A stretch of DNA of 64,000 nucleotides from Lampris incognitus. Its lineage: Eukaryota; Chordata; Actinopteri; Lampriformes; Lampridae. The notes beneath the pieces are model-generated. The model saw only the letters and a program-made list of their open reading frames with translations, was not told the DNA's origin and did not search any database. Made by a program: the position numbers and the translations under genes. The DNA is taken from contig NC_079219.1 in NCBI RefSeq assembly GCF_029633865.1, positions 11,715,420 through 11,779,419 on the forward strand. Reading direction: 5' to 3'. This document shows, in pieces, positions 50,258 through 61,598 of this stretch (its first letter is position 1; each line of letters starts with the position of its first letter).

Positions 50258-51827
50258 CACTGCTCAAAAAATAAAGGGAACACCTAAAAACACAATATAG
50301 ACCTCGATGAATGAAATATTTCAGCTGAAAATCTTTATTAGACAGAGGAATGTGTTTAGAGCAAAATAACCTAAGAATGATCAATGGAAATCAAAATCAT
50401 TAGCCCATTAAGGTCTGGATTCAGAATCATACTCAAAATCAAAGTGGAAAATAAGAACATAGGCTGATCCAACTTCTGTGGAAATTCTTCAAGACGATTC
50501 AAAACTCAGTAGTGTGTGTGGCCTCCACGTGCCTGTATGCACTCCCTACAACGTCTGGGCATGCTCCTGATGAGACGACGGATGGTCTCCTGAGGGATCT
50601 CCTCCCAGACCTGGATCAGGGCATCGGTCAACTCCTGGACAGTCTGTGGTGCAACATCGCGTTGGCGGATGGTACGAGACATGATGTCCCAGAGGTGCTC
50701 GATTGGATTCAGGTCTGGGGAACGTGCAGGCCAGTCCATAGCATCAATGCCCTCGACATACAGGAACTGCTGACACACTCTGGCCACATGAGGACGAGCA
50801 TTGTCATGCATGAGCAGGAACCCAGGGCCCACTGCACCAGCATATGGTCTGACAATGGGTCTGAGGATCTCATCCCGGTACCTAATGGCAGTCATGGTAC
50901 CTCTGGCTAGCACGTAGAGGTCTGTGCGGCCCTCCAAGGATATGCCTCCCCAGACCATCACTGACCCACCACCAAACCGGTCATGCTGGAGGATGTTGCA
51001 GGCAGCAGAACGTTCTCCACAGCGTCTCCAGAATCTCTCACGTCTGTCACATGTGTTCAGTGTGAACCTGCTCTCATCTGTGAAGAGCACAGGGCGCCAA
51101 TGGCGAATCTGCCAACCAAGATGTTCTCTGGCAAAGGTCAATCGGGCTGCACGGTGTTGGGCTGTGAGCACAGGCCCCAATTGTGGACGTCGGGCCCTCA
51201 TACCATCCTCATGCATTCTGTTTCTCACTGTTTGAGCAGAAACCTGCACATTAGTGGCCTGTTGAAGGTCGTTTTGTAGGGCTCCGGCAGTGCTCCTCCT
51301 GTTCCTCCTTGCACAAAGGACCAGATAGCAGTCCTGCTGCGGGGTTGTTGTCCTGCTGCGGTCCCCTCCACGTCTCCTGGTGTACTGGCCTGTCTCCTGG
51401 TACCTCCTCCATGCTCTGGACACTGTGCTGGGAGACACATCAAATCTTCTTGCCTCAGCACGCATTGATGTGCCATCCTGGATGAGCTGCACTACCTGAG
51501 CAACTTCTGTAGGTTGCAGATACCGCCTCATGCCACCTCTAGTGGTGAGGGCACTAGCAAAATGAAAAACTAACCAAAGATCGGCCAGAAAAGATGAGGA
51601 CAGGCAAATGGTCTGTGGCCACCACCTGCAAATCCATTCCTGTTATAGGGGTTGTCTTGCAAATTGTCTAATTTCCACCTGGTGGGAATTAGACAATTTA
51701 CCAACAGGTGAAATTGATTCACAAATCAGTGTTGCTTCCTAACTGGACAGGTTGATATCTCAAAAGTGTGATTGACTTGGAGCTACATTGCATTGCTTAT
51801 GTGTTCCCTTTATTTTTTTGAGCAGTG
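50258..51827 (-). mobile_element. Tc1-like DNA transposon, full length
   Basis: 1570 bp bounded by terminal inverted repeats CACTGCTCAAAAAATAAAGG and its complement (right copy CCTTTATTTTTTTGAGCAGT plus G). The two ends differ by one A in the A-run. TA dinucleotides flank both sides (50256-50257 and 51828-51829), the signature target duplication. One transposase gene occupies the minus strand. A near-perfect 19-bp inverted repeat lies at 51661-51699 in the 5' untranslated part. Good conservation suggests a young insertion. Confidence 0.95.
50506..51531 (-). CDS. Tc1/mariner transposase, intact 341 aa
   Basis: The enzyme would bind the inverted repeats, excise the element and insert it at TA. 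The reading frame is complete from [12 protein letters not shown] to the stop, the usual family length of about 340 residues. The N-terminal third has the paired helix-turn-helix DNA-binding region (first about residues 5-45, second about 65-115) with a basic RRRGGDRSR linker between. The catalytic triad is Asp152 (LFTDESRF), Asp243 (LMHDNARPH) and Glu278 ([11 protein letters not shown]), with 34 residues between the second Asp and the Glu (DD34E). The glycine-rich [11 protein letters not shown] box is present. There is no stop or frameshift, so it may be functional or recently so. Codon use is GC-rich compared with its flanks. The plus-strand frames over it are shadows. Confidence 0.95.
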   Translation of the reverse strand: MRRYLQPTEVAQVVQLIQDGTSMRAEARRFDVSPSTVSRAWRRYQETGQYTRRRGGDRSRTTTPQQDCYLVLCARRNRRSTAGALQNDLQQATNVQVSAQTVRNRMHEDGMRARRPQLGPVLTAQHRAARLTFAREHLGWQIRHWRPVLFTDESRFTLNTCDRRERFWRRCGERSAACNILQHDRFGGGSVMVWGGISLEGRTDLYVLARGTMTAIRYRDEILRPIVRPYAGAVGPGFLLMHDNARPHVARVCQQFLYVEGIDAMDWPARSPDLNPIEHLWDIMSRTIRQRDVAPQTVQELTDALIQVWEEIPQETIRRLIRSMPRRCRECIQARGGHTHY

Positions 51828-51839
51828 TATATATGTTCT

Positions 51840-51950
51840 GTATTCGTGCATTCTTATTGTCCTTTATGTGAAAATGCTTTGCAATACAAATGTATATTTG
51901 TCATGCTAATAAAAGAAAATTTGAATTTGAATTTGAGAGAGAGAAAGACA

Positions 51951-51983
<33 letters not shown>

Positions 51984-51985
51984 TG
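51840..51985 (+). mobile_element. LINE 3' tail with (TTTGAA)n, then (GA)n
   Basis: TGCTAATAAAAGAAAATTTG followed by GAATTTGAATTTGA resembles the short-repeat tail of RTE/Rex-type LINEs, and (GA)n runs on to 51985. The Tc1 element is inserted immediately before it. Confidence 0.5.
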
Positions 51986-52650
51986 GGGGATTTTTTTATG
52001 GTGCAGATTGCAGTGATCATTAATGTGGAAATGAATTTGATCTGAATCCGGATTAAAGTGTGTTTGGCCTTAAGTGTGTGCTGAACAGCGACATCAGCTG
52101 GTCGACAGTTTGTTAGGCATGGGAATCTCGTATCCTCATCGAGCACGTGTTTCTGTCACCGCTCTGGACTGACACACCTGGGTGGTGTGGTGTTTATTTA
52201 ATGGAGGAATGTGACAGTGATTCTGCAACCAGCCTATTTCTATAAAGTATCGGGGTCAGGAAAGGACAGGACCCGAGCTGCAGATATGTAATTTTTATTT
52301 TTCCCCCCATTCTGTTAAATGCCATCGACATTCTGTTACATCACATAAACACTGTATTGAAGAAAATTAACATTATCTTACATCCCATTAATAGTCTGTT
52401 AAAGCATATTCCTATATTCTGTTTAATCACATCAACATTCTGTTGCATCAGGTTAACGTTCTATTATAGTACTTTATCATTGTTACGTCACATTAACATT
52501 CCGTTACAGTTCATTAACATTCATTAGATAAATGAGGAAGATCAAAAATGCTTAACCTATATCAATTTTCTTCTCTTTAAATCACTGCAGGTAACACTTT
52601 AAACACCACGTAACAGCTGAGACGTAATAGATGAGATGGACTGTGTGTTG
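51986..52650. other. Intergenic, nothing recognised
   Basis: 52300-52510 contains repeated ACATTCTGTTACATCA-like words, a decayed tandem repeat. No gene seen. Confidence 0.4.
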
Positions 52651-52664
52651 GCGCCCCCTGGTGG
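52651..52664 (-). promoter_or_regulatory. CTCF-like motif
   Basis: The minus strand reads CCACCAGGGGGCGC, an exact match to the CTCF core. Confidence 0.45.
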
Positions 52665-53049
52665 CTATTTGGTGGCAAAGAAAATAAAAAAAACTTCACT
52701 GGTTTGCCTTTATTTAGACACTGTTTGTAAACCAACGTGTAACATGAAATCCCCGTTTATTTCACAGTGCAGGGCCAACGCACACAGAAAGGAGAGGTGT
52801 CGTTTCTTTGACAACATACTGCAGACCACTATACTGGATAGCAACTTGTTTTGTTTTGATGTGATCCTGTGACGTCTGCAGCACTGGGGACAATGTGGTC
52901 AGCCATATGAAGATGTGAATAATACTGGTCTGTGGTGATCCACAACTGAGGGTAGATTCACCAGGGGCTGCTGCTCCCAAGTCAATGAAAAAGTTTTTGC
53001 AAAACACTTTTTTTGTGTTTTGTTTTGTTGTTGTTGTTTTACTATATAG

Positions 53050-53206
53050 TGTAACGTGCATGGATAAGTAGACACGCTGGCCGCTGGCCGGCAGGTCTGA
53101 CCCTTTAGTCGAGCGGTTAGCGATGCCTCCTGCGGTGTGGGCGATACGGGTTCGCGTCCCGGCCGCGGCAGTTCCTGTGGTTGCGTTGTCCCCCGGATTC
53201 GCTACA
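53050..53206 (+). mobile_element. tRNA-like 157-bp interspersed element, copy 2
   Basis: Starts TGTAACGTGCATGG and ends ATTCGCTACA. Its A-box-like CCTTTAGTCGAGCGGTTAGC and B-box GGGTTCGCGTCCC are better preserved than in copy 1. An exact 6-bp duplication ATATAG flanks it (53044-53049 and 53207-53212). Confidence 0.75.
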
Positions 53207-53218
53207 ATATAGCATATA

Positions 53219-53346
53219 GCCCTGTGAGGGCCTGGCGGCCTGGGTAGGGTGTCTCCCCACCTGCCGCCCGCTGGCTGCTGGGACAGGCACCAGCATCTCC
53301 GGGATCCTGAGAGCAGGATAAGCGGTTCGGATAATGGATGCATGGC
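53219..53346 (+). mobile_element. SINE tail fragment (type B)
   Basis: GCCCTGTGAGGGCCTGGCGG through GGATAAGCGGTTCGGATAAT, matching the end of the full SINE at 16583-16951. It lies directly beside the tRNA-like element. Confidence 0.7.
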
Positions 53347-53398
53347 ATATATAACAAGGCCACGAAGTGTCACAGATGCAAAGCCCTACTAGTTTGTA

Positions 53399-53515
53399 AT
53401 AGTAGTAGTAGTAGTGTTGTTGTTGTTATAGCAGTAGGAGAAGTTGTTGTAATCGTAGTGGCAAGTACTAACCACAGTAGTACTCTTCTTTTATCGATTT
53501 CGAATGACCCTCCCC

Positions 53516-53557
<42 letters not shown>
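53399..53557. repeat. GTA/GTT-rich and (CT)n simple repeats
   Basis: GTAGTAGTA at 53399-53416 with GTT repeats after it, and (CT)n at 53518-53557. Confidence 0.9.
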
Positions 53558-53558
<1 letters not shown>

Positions 53559-53861
53559 CCGTCATGGAAACCACAGGTCTGCGTCCCTGCAGGTGGGGGG
53601 CGGGGCAGTGACAGGCCAGTCGATGAGGACACTGGTTCATAATTACCACCTAACGTGGGGGGTGGAGGACACATGGGGGGGTTGTTTACTGCTCGAAATG
53701 AAAGCACAGTTAGTTCATCATACCCTCCTCGTCCAAACACACAGGTCTGAAGGGAGCCCAGGCTTGCTGGGTTGACATATTCTCTGCTGTTCTGTCGTCT
53801 CCCTCAGTGCCCCATCGCCGCTGTTTCGTTTCAGGGGAGCCAAGTGTAAAAATAGAAATAA

Positions 53862-53875
53862 CCACTAGGGGGCGA
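53862..53875 (+). promoter_or_regulatory. CTCF-like motif
   Basis: CCACTAGGGGGCGA on the plus strand, one base off the consensus. It lies 1.2 kb from the opposite-facing motif at 52651. Confidence 0.4.
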
Positions 53876-54740
53876 TAGTTGTTTGGGCCCATAAATGCGC
53901 ACTTCTCTTTCGTTGGCACACAAGTTCACCATACCATAACGTCTACATAAGCTTCAGCTTGAAACTTGTTATACCTCCTACTGTTTGTTTGCACAAACTA
54001 GATTTGATTCTGGGGGGGGGGGGGGGGAGTCACATTTCAATAGCCTAGAAATGGCTCATGACCCCCAACCTCTGACAAGTGTGCCGATGGAAACGTGGTG
54101 ATATGAATGACACCTTGAGAGAAGCTCACTTACACTTTAACATGAGCGTGACAGGGTTCGCATCCTTTCACGAGGAGGTTTTGTGACGACAGACGTCATT
54201 AATGAAATCCGCTTCTGATCTGTCGCGATGGCGCGAGGTTAAATCCTTCCATTTATTCTGCAGTAACATCGACAGAAGATTTACGGCTGGATAGATCGAT
54301 ATGACGCTACGCTAGGGTTAATATCTCTCAGTGAGCTCACACGCATGCTGAGTTATTACTACAGGAATGAGAAAACGTTGACATAGTCAAAGGTCACTTC
54401 TTATCGAGGTGCTGATAACAGTGAAACAGACTCGGCCCCCGTTCTCCTCATTCCTACCACAAACGCCCAGCTAGCAGTGATCCATATAGTGGCTGGCCTT
54501 GGTCCCTCCATGGGGACTGCAATACACAGTGGCACTGTTTAGACTTGTAGTTTCACTAGCGAGTCGAAGTCCAGTCGCGTGACTTCCTTTTTACTATAGT
54601 TCCCTGTTTTGTTTTTTATTTTTATCTTTATTTTCAATTCTTATTTCCTCCATTTTTTTTTCTTCCTGTGTGGGAGGACATGCACAAAGAAGCACAGGTT
54701 GGTGAAGGGCAGTATGACCATCTCAGCAGCTTCTGCCCCC
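53876..54740. other. Intergenic, nothing recognised
   Basis: A G-run lies at 54013-54027. No gene or dispersed repeat identified. Confidence 0.4.
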
Positions 54741-57700
54741 TGCACCCGCCAGACTGACCGGTCTACACCCATACACACCAACCTGTCTACTACACCCGCC
54801 AGACTGACCGGTCTGCACACATACACACCAACCTGTCTACTACACCCGCCAGACTGACCGGTCTGCACACATACACACCAACCTGTCTACTACACCCGCC
54901 AGACTGACCGGTCTGCACACATACACACCAACCTGTCTACTACACCCGCCAGACTGACCGGTCTACACCCATACACACCAACCTGTCTACTACACCCGCC
55001 AGACTGACCGGTCTGCACACATACACACCAACCTGTCTACTACACCCGCCAGACTGACCGGTCTGCACACATACATGCCAACCTGTCTACTACACCCGCC
55101 AGACTGACCGGTCTGCACACATACACGCCAACCTGTCTACTACACCCGCCAGACTGACCGGTCTGCACACATACACACCAACCTGTCTACTACACCCGCC
55201 AGACTGACCGGTCTGCACACATACACACCAACCTGTCTACTACACCCGCCAGACTGACCGGTCTGCACACATACACACCAACCTGTCTACTACACCCGCC
55301 AGACTGACCGGTCTGCACACATACACACCAACCTGTCTACTACACCCGCCAGACTGACCGGTCTGCACACATACACACCAACCTGTCTACTACACCTGCC
55401 AGACTGACCTGTCTGCAGACATACACACCAACCTGTCTACTACACCTGCCAGACTGACCGGTCTGCACCCATACACACCAACCTGTCTACACCCACCAGA
55501 CTCACCCGTCAACATCCATACACACCAATCTGTCTACTACACCCACCAGGCTGACCTGTCTACACCTATACAAACAACCTGTCCATACCCACCAGACTGA
55601 CCCATCTACACCCATACATACAACCTGTCTACTACACCTACCAGACATATCTGTCTACACCCATATACACCAATCTGTCTGTTACACCCACCAGACTGAC
55701 CTGTCTACACCCATACACATCAACCTGTGTACTACACCCAACAGACTGACCCGCCAACACCCATACACAACAATCTGTCTACTACACCCACACACACCAA
55801 CCTGTCTACTACACCCAACAGACTGACCTGTCTACACACATACACACCTACCTGTCTACACCCACCAGACTGACCCGTCAACAGCCATACACACCAACCT
55901 ATCTAAACCCACCAGACTGACCCATCTACACCCATACATACCAACCTGTCCACTACACCCACCAGACTGACCGGTCTACACCCATACATACCAACCTGTC
56001 TACTATACCCACCAGACTTATCTGTCTACGCCCATACACACCAACCTGTCTACTACACCCAACAGACTGACCTGTCTACACACATACACACCTACCTGTC
56101 TACACCCACCAGACTGACCTGTCTACACACATACACACCTACCTGTCTACACCCACCAGACTGACCGGTCTACACCTATACACACCAACCTGTCTACTAC
56201 ACCCGCCAGACTGACCTGTCTACACCCATACACACCAACCTGTCTACTACACCCAACAGACTGACCTGTCTACACACATACACACCTACCTGTCTACACC
56301 CACCAGACTGACCCATCTACACCCATACATACCAACCTGTCTACTATACCCACCAGACTTATCTGTCTACGCCCATATATACCAATCTGTCCACTACACC
56401 CACAAGACTGACATGTCTATACCTATACCCACCACCCTGTCTACTACACCCGCCAGACTGACCTGTCTACACCCATACATACCAACCTGTCTACTATACC
56501 CACCAGACTTATCTGTCTACGCCCATATATACCAATCTGTCCACTACACCCACCAGACTGACCCGTCTACACCTATACAAACCAACCTGTCCATACCCAC
56601 CAGATTGACCCATCTACACCCATACATACAACCTGTCTACTACACCTACCAGACATATCTGTCTACACCCATATACACCAATCTGTCTGTTACACCCACC
56701 AGACTGACCTGTCTACACCCATACACATCAACCTGTGTACTACACCCAACAGACTGACCCGCCAACACCCATACACACCAATCTGTCTACTACACCCACC
56801 AGACAGACATGTCTACACCCATACACACCAACCTGTCTACTACACCCAACAGACTGACCTGTCTACACACATACACACCTACCTGTCTACACCCACCAGA
56901 CTGACCCATCTACACCCATACATACCAACCTGCCTACTACACCCACCAGACTGACCGGTCTACACCTATACACACCAACCTGTCCATACCCACCAAACTG
57001 ACCCATCTACACCCATACATACCAACCTGTCTACTATACCCACCAGACTTATCTGTCTACGCCCATATACACCAATCTGTCTACTACACCCACCAGACTG
57101 ACATGTCTATACCCATACAGACCAACCTGTCTACTACACCCAACAGACTGACCTGTCTACACACATAAACACCTACCTGTCTACACCCACCAGACTGACC
57201 GGTCTACACACATAAACACCTACCTGTCTACACCCACCAGACTGACCTGTCTACACCTATACACACCAACCTGTCCATACCCACCAAACTGACCCATCTA
57301 CACCCATACATACCAACCTGTCTACTATACCCACCAGACTTATCTGTCTACGCCCATATACACCAATCTGTCTACTATACCCACCAGACTGACATGTCTA
57401 TACCCATACAGACCAACCTGTCTACTACACCCAACAGACTGACCTGTCTACACACATAAACACCTACCTGTCTACACCCACCAGACTGACCGGTCTACAC
57501 ACATAAACACCTACCTGTCTACACCCACCAGACTGACCTGTCTACACCTATACACACCAACCTGTCCATACCCACCAAACTGACCCATCTACACCCATAC
57601 ATACCAACCTGTCTACTATACCCACCAGACTTATCTGTCTACGCCCATATACACTATTCTGTCTACTATACCCACCAGACTGACATGTCTATACCCATAC

Positions 57701-57960
57701 AGACCAACCTGTCTACTACACCCAACAGACTGACCTGTCTACACACATAAACACCTACCTGTCTACACCCACCAGACTGACCTGTCTACACACATAAACA
57801 CCTACCTGTCTACACCCACCAGACTGACCTGTCTACACCCATACACACCAATCTACACCCACCAGACTGACCCGTCAACACCCATACACATCAGCCTGTG
57901 TACTGCACCCAATACACTGACCTGTCTACACACATACACACCAAACTGTCTACACCCACT
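54741..57960. repeat. 50-bp satellite array, main block
   Basis: The unit is close to ACCTGTCTACTACACCCGCC, AGACTGACCGGTCTGCACAC, ATACACACCA. The first 750 bp are almost identical copies with an exact 50-bp period. From about 55490 units diverge and vary in length. At 57031, 57322 and 57613 the same marker (CTACTATACCCACCAGACTT) recurs exactly 291 bp apart, showing a higher-order unit of about six monomers. Each fresh unit holds the small inverted pair CAGAC/GTCTG around an ACCGGT-type core. Confidence 0.95.
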
Positions 57961-58160
57961 TATGACTTTATCCGGACCGTGTTTTACCTTGTTCTGTGGA
58001 GCAGATCTGTTAGTATGTCCTATATTTCTATCATATTTTGTTGTTTTATCTTGACTATGTGCATTATTTTATCCTGCTGTGTAAGGCACCTTGTAACACT
58101 GCTCAGAAAGTTGCGATATGAATAACACTCATTATTACTATTATCATTGTCATTATCACA
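57961..58160 (+). mobile_element. L2-like LINE 3' end inserted in the satellite
   Basis: TGTGTAAGGCACCTTGTAAC, a GCGATATGAATAA block and an ATT-rich tail are the layout of L2-type 3' termini (GTAAGGCACCTTG ... GCTATATAAATAA). Satellite units continue on both sides. Confidence 0.6.
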
Positions 58161-58315
58161 ACCATATGCACCAACCTCTCTGCACCCACCAGATTGACAG
58201 AGCTACACCCATACACACCAACCTGTCTACTACACCCACCAGACTGAGCTTTCTAGACAGGACAGACTGACCTGTCTAAACACATACACACCTACCTGTC
58301 TACACCCAGCAGGAG
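58161..58315. repeat. 50-bp satellite array, distal remnant
   Basis: Degraded units after the LINE tail (CCAACCTGTCTACTACACCC). Confidence 0.9.
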
Positions 58316-59350
58316 AGAGAAAGCGTTTCCAAATCACTAAAGATTAATATGGATTAAATGTTTTTTTAATAAGTCATATTAGAGCTAATTATTAGGATAT
58401 AGGAAATATGCCAACCGTTAACAGGGCTTGTTATGGTTACCTCAGACATCTCATTCTCATGCACGTCACCTAGGGGCTTCACCTGACATACATATAGACA
58501 GACAGACAGACAGACAGATTGATAAACAAACAGACAGACAGATGAGCAAACACGCGGTCAGGGCGAGACGCCCCTGGAGTCATCATGGAAACAGTCACCC
58601 AGTTCAGACTGAAGATGAAACGTACCAGAGCTGGGGGGGGGGGGGTGAGGAAAGGTGTGATCAGCCCATGAAATAGTAATTATTCTATGACTGAAAACAG
58701 AATAAAAGGGATCTAGTGTGTTTACTGTAGTGAAGTCAGTCACAACACCCGCCACCTGTGGGAACAAAATCCTTTAAATAGTGACGTCACGATAAATACT
58801 TCACATTTTGAACACGTCATCGTGTATTTTTAATGATATTTTGGTGAATTATGCCGTCGGTTATCAGAATGACATTACAAACTGGATCTTGTAAATTCTA
58901 TATATATGGGCCCGTATTCATAAAACTTAACCTGCAGGTTCCACAGCGCAGTAGTGCGCCGCACTGTGGTTGCAGACGTTTAGGCGTCCCCGCCGCTGCG
59001 TCAGATTCAGCGTCTGCGTTTACATTGCACCACATGTTCGAGTCATGTTAATTTGTACGCCGCTCGCTCACGTGGTTTCAGAGACAGAAATATCACTGCG
59101 CACAAGACGGGGGGGGGAAAGCCCTCCGTGACGTACAAGGGGGTGATCAGATAAAGAGGAGTTTAATAACAGACTCTGTGATTGGACGAACGAGAGTTTA
59201 AAAAAGGATCCAGGGGGACAATCTGGGGAGTTGGACCTTTGATTTTAATGTAAATTTAGTCTGCATCTGCTAGTATTTATTTACTGTCAGTCCCTGTGTC
59301 AGCTGTCTGACCAGCTGATTTGGACTGACTGCCTGTCTATCAGGCTGTTT
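58316..59350. other. Intergenic, nothing recognised
   Basis: (GACA)n at about 58495-58545 and a G-run at 58632-58645. 58915-59110 is CpG-rich but no exon could be supported. Confidence 0.4.
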
Positions 59351-59351
59351 T

Positions 59352-59931
59352 TCAGTTTGTCTGTCTGTCTCTCTGTTTGTCTGTGTCTGTCTGTCCCTCT
59401 TTCCCTCTGTCTGTCTTTGTTTTTGTCTTTCTTTATTTCTGTCTGTCTCTGTCTGTCTGTCCCTCTTTCTGTCTCTCAGTCTGTATGTCTGTCTTTCCAT
59501 CTGTCTGTCTGTGTTTCTGTCTGTCCCTTTGTTTGTCTCTCCGTCCGTATGTCTGTCACTCTGTCTTTGTTTCTGTCTGTCTTTTTGTCCTTCTCTCTGT
59601 CTGTAGCTGTTCCTCTTTCTGTCTCTCTTTCCATGTGTCAATCTTTCTGTCTGTCCATGTCTGTCTCTCCGTTTGTGTAGCTGTCTGTCCATCGGTCTGT
59701 CTCTCTGTCCATATGTCTGTCTCTGTGTGTCTGTCCATCCATCTGTCTCTCTGTCTGTCTTCTTATCTGTGTCTGTCTGTCTGTCCCTCTGTCTGTTTCT
59801 CTTTATGTGTGTCAATATTTCTGCCTGTCTCCGTCTGTGTGTCTCTCTATCTGTCTGTCTGTCTCTTTGTCGGTGTGTGTCTCTCTCTCTGTCTGTCTCT
59901 CTGTTCGTGCGTCCATCTGTCTGTCTGTATT
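59352..59931. repeat. Degenerate (CTGT)n tract, about 580 bp
   Basis: Tetranucleotide CTGT/CTCT with many substitutions. It produces long false open frames on both strands (for example 226 codons on the minus strand, rich in RQTDRE). Confidence 0.92.
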
Positions 59932-60815
59932 CCAGCTGGGTAGTTCCCATGGTGAAAGGGCCTTCGGGTCCTCAGCAGTCTGTCTGGCTGCTCTGTGCCT
60001 GAAACCTTTGACCTTAACTTAAAGGACAAGGTCATCTTAGTAATTATGGTCAGCATCAATGGATTGCCTGGTTGGTGAAAATCAATCTTCCACATCTCAT
60101 TAGCTGAACAGAGGGAGGTAAAGCGTTGGAGGAGGAGATAAGTGACAGTTGATGTATGTGAAAGGATGTCAGGAGGAAGAACAACACACACTGTCATCCC
60201 AATCCTCCCTTAAGGACTTGAACCCGTTCTTCTGATATCCCAACCTCAAGACCGTGACATTTGAAGACGCCTCGTCGCCACACAAAGATACAGATGATGT
60301 TAATTCTTTAATTTCTACCCAAACGCCGCTACAACACAACATCACAGCAGGAAATCGCGAAGGAGAGAAATGAGAGAGAAACTTCTCTCGTCCCAGAGAG
60401 GCAGAGGAGAGAGAGGCACTGTTGCCCTTTAAACTCTCCTTCCCCACACCTCCTTGATCAGCAGGGGTGGGGAGGAGGAGAACCAGTACTGAACCTCTGG
60501 GATATCTTTGAGGTGTATTTGCTATGGAAATGACGCCAGCTAGAAGAGTTCCTCCAGACCTCCTGCTGTGTTACCCTGACACCCCCCTCCCCCTCCCCCC
60601 CCCACACACACCCCTCTAGCACCAGGATCTCACTCCCCAGTCCATCTCTACCCCGTTTACTCCCCCAGTAACAGCTTCTTGTAGCTGCCTGTGGGGCAGG
60701 CTGTGTGCACGTGTGTGTGTGTGTGTGTGTGTTGGGGGGTCTCTGTTTGAATTTTTGTTATGAAGACACAATGTCTTCATGTCCCCAGGCCATGCAATAA
60801 ATTAGTTATGGAGGC
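59932..60815. other. Intergenic, nothing recognised
   Basis: A (GT)n lies at about 60712-60731. A 92-codon minus-strand frame at 60169-60447 shows no recognisable domain. Confidence 0.35.
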
Positions 60816-61122
60816 TTTTTACACTGCCTTCTCATGGCGGGAAGGTTGCACCGTTAACCCGCCTCGCCGTTTTGTGTAAAAAGGTACGAACATGGAATGG
60901 GGAGTCGTTGTTGCTCCGGCGTTGAGCCGACAGCGGAGGGCAGTCACAGAGCCGAACTGACGTCTGTGTAAAAGGGACAGCCAGCAGGACGGGACAGCCG
61001 ACGCTGTTGTGTTACACGTCGTGACGCCTCTGCTTCCGGAATGTAAAGTCACACTGTGGGCCGTCATGATCGTATACATATCTGTGGTCATTATGCCGCA
61101 TTTGTTCGGTTCAGTGTAAAAA
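60816..61122. mobile_element. MITE with 11-bp terminal inverted repeats
   Basis: TTTTTACACTG at 60816-60826 and CAGTGTAAAAA at 61112-61122 are perfect reverse complements. GTGTAAAA words recur inside (60874, 60965). Of about 307 bp, the interior is CpG-rich and no coding frame is convincing. The flanks are T/A-rich, so the duplication is unclear. Confidence 0.55.
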
Positions 61123-61188
61123 ACAAAAAACAAAACCGGCGTAAAGACGGGTCTTCATTACAGCAGTATTGTGGATCTCTGCGTATAG

Positions 61189-61598
61189 CTAGTTATGATT
61201 AGTTAGGGTTGGTTATGGTTAGTTATAGTTCATTATAGTTGGTTAGTTACAGTAAGAGGGTTATGGTTAGTTAGGGTGGGCTATGTTAGTTATTGTTGGT
61301 TATGATTAGTTAGGGTGGGTTGTGGTTAAGGTTAGTTATGGTTAGTTGGGGTGGGTTATGGTTAGTTAGAGTTCATTATGCTAGTTACAGTTGCTTACAG
61401 TTAGTTAGGGTTGGTTGTGGTTAAGGTTAGTTAGGGTTAGTTGGGGTGGATTATGTTAGTTATGGTTAGTTAGTTAGTTATGGTTAGGGTGGGTTATGGT
61501 TAGTTAGAGTGGGTTGTGTTACTTATGGTTGGTTGTGGTTAGTTATGGTTGATTGTGGTTAGTTTTAATTGGTTATGGTTAGTTAGGGTTGGTTAGAC
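61189..61598. repeat. Degenerate GGTTAGTTATGGTTAG repeat, about 410 bp
   Basis: Mixed 5- to 10-bp words (GGTTA, GTTAG, GTTAT, TTAGGGT), strand-biased to G and T. It contains TTAGGG hexamers but never in tandem. Confidence 0.85.

Noticed and set aside
50512-51279. Plus-strand frames of 98-132 codons
   Set aside because: Antisense shadows of the Tc1 transposase.
54741-58315. CRISPR array
   Set aside because: Units are tandem without unique spacers, and the DNA is eukaryotic. The same holds for the 42-bp and 20-bp arrays.
59270-59950. 226-codon open frame rich in RQTDRE (minus) and 188-codon cysteine-serine frame (plus)
   Set aside because: Both come from a degenerate (CTGT)n tract, with no start context, domain or conservation signal.
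61189-61598. Interstitial telomeric (TTAGGG)n block
   Set aside because: TTAGGG appears only as isolated hexamers in a mixed repeat, never in tandem.
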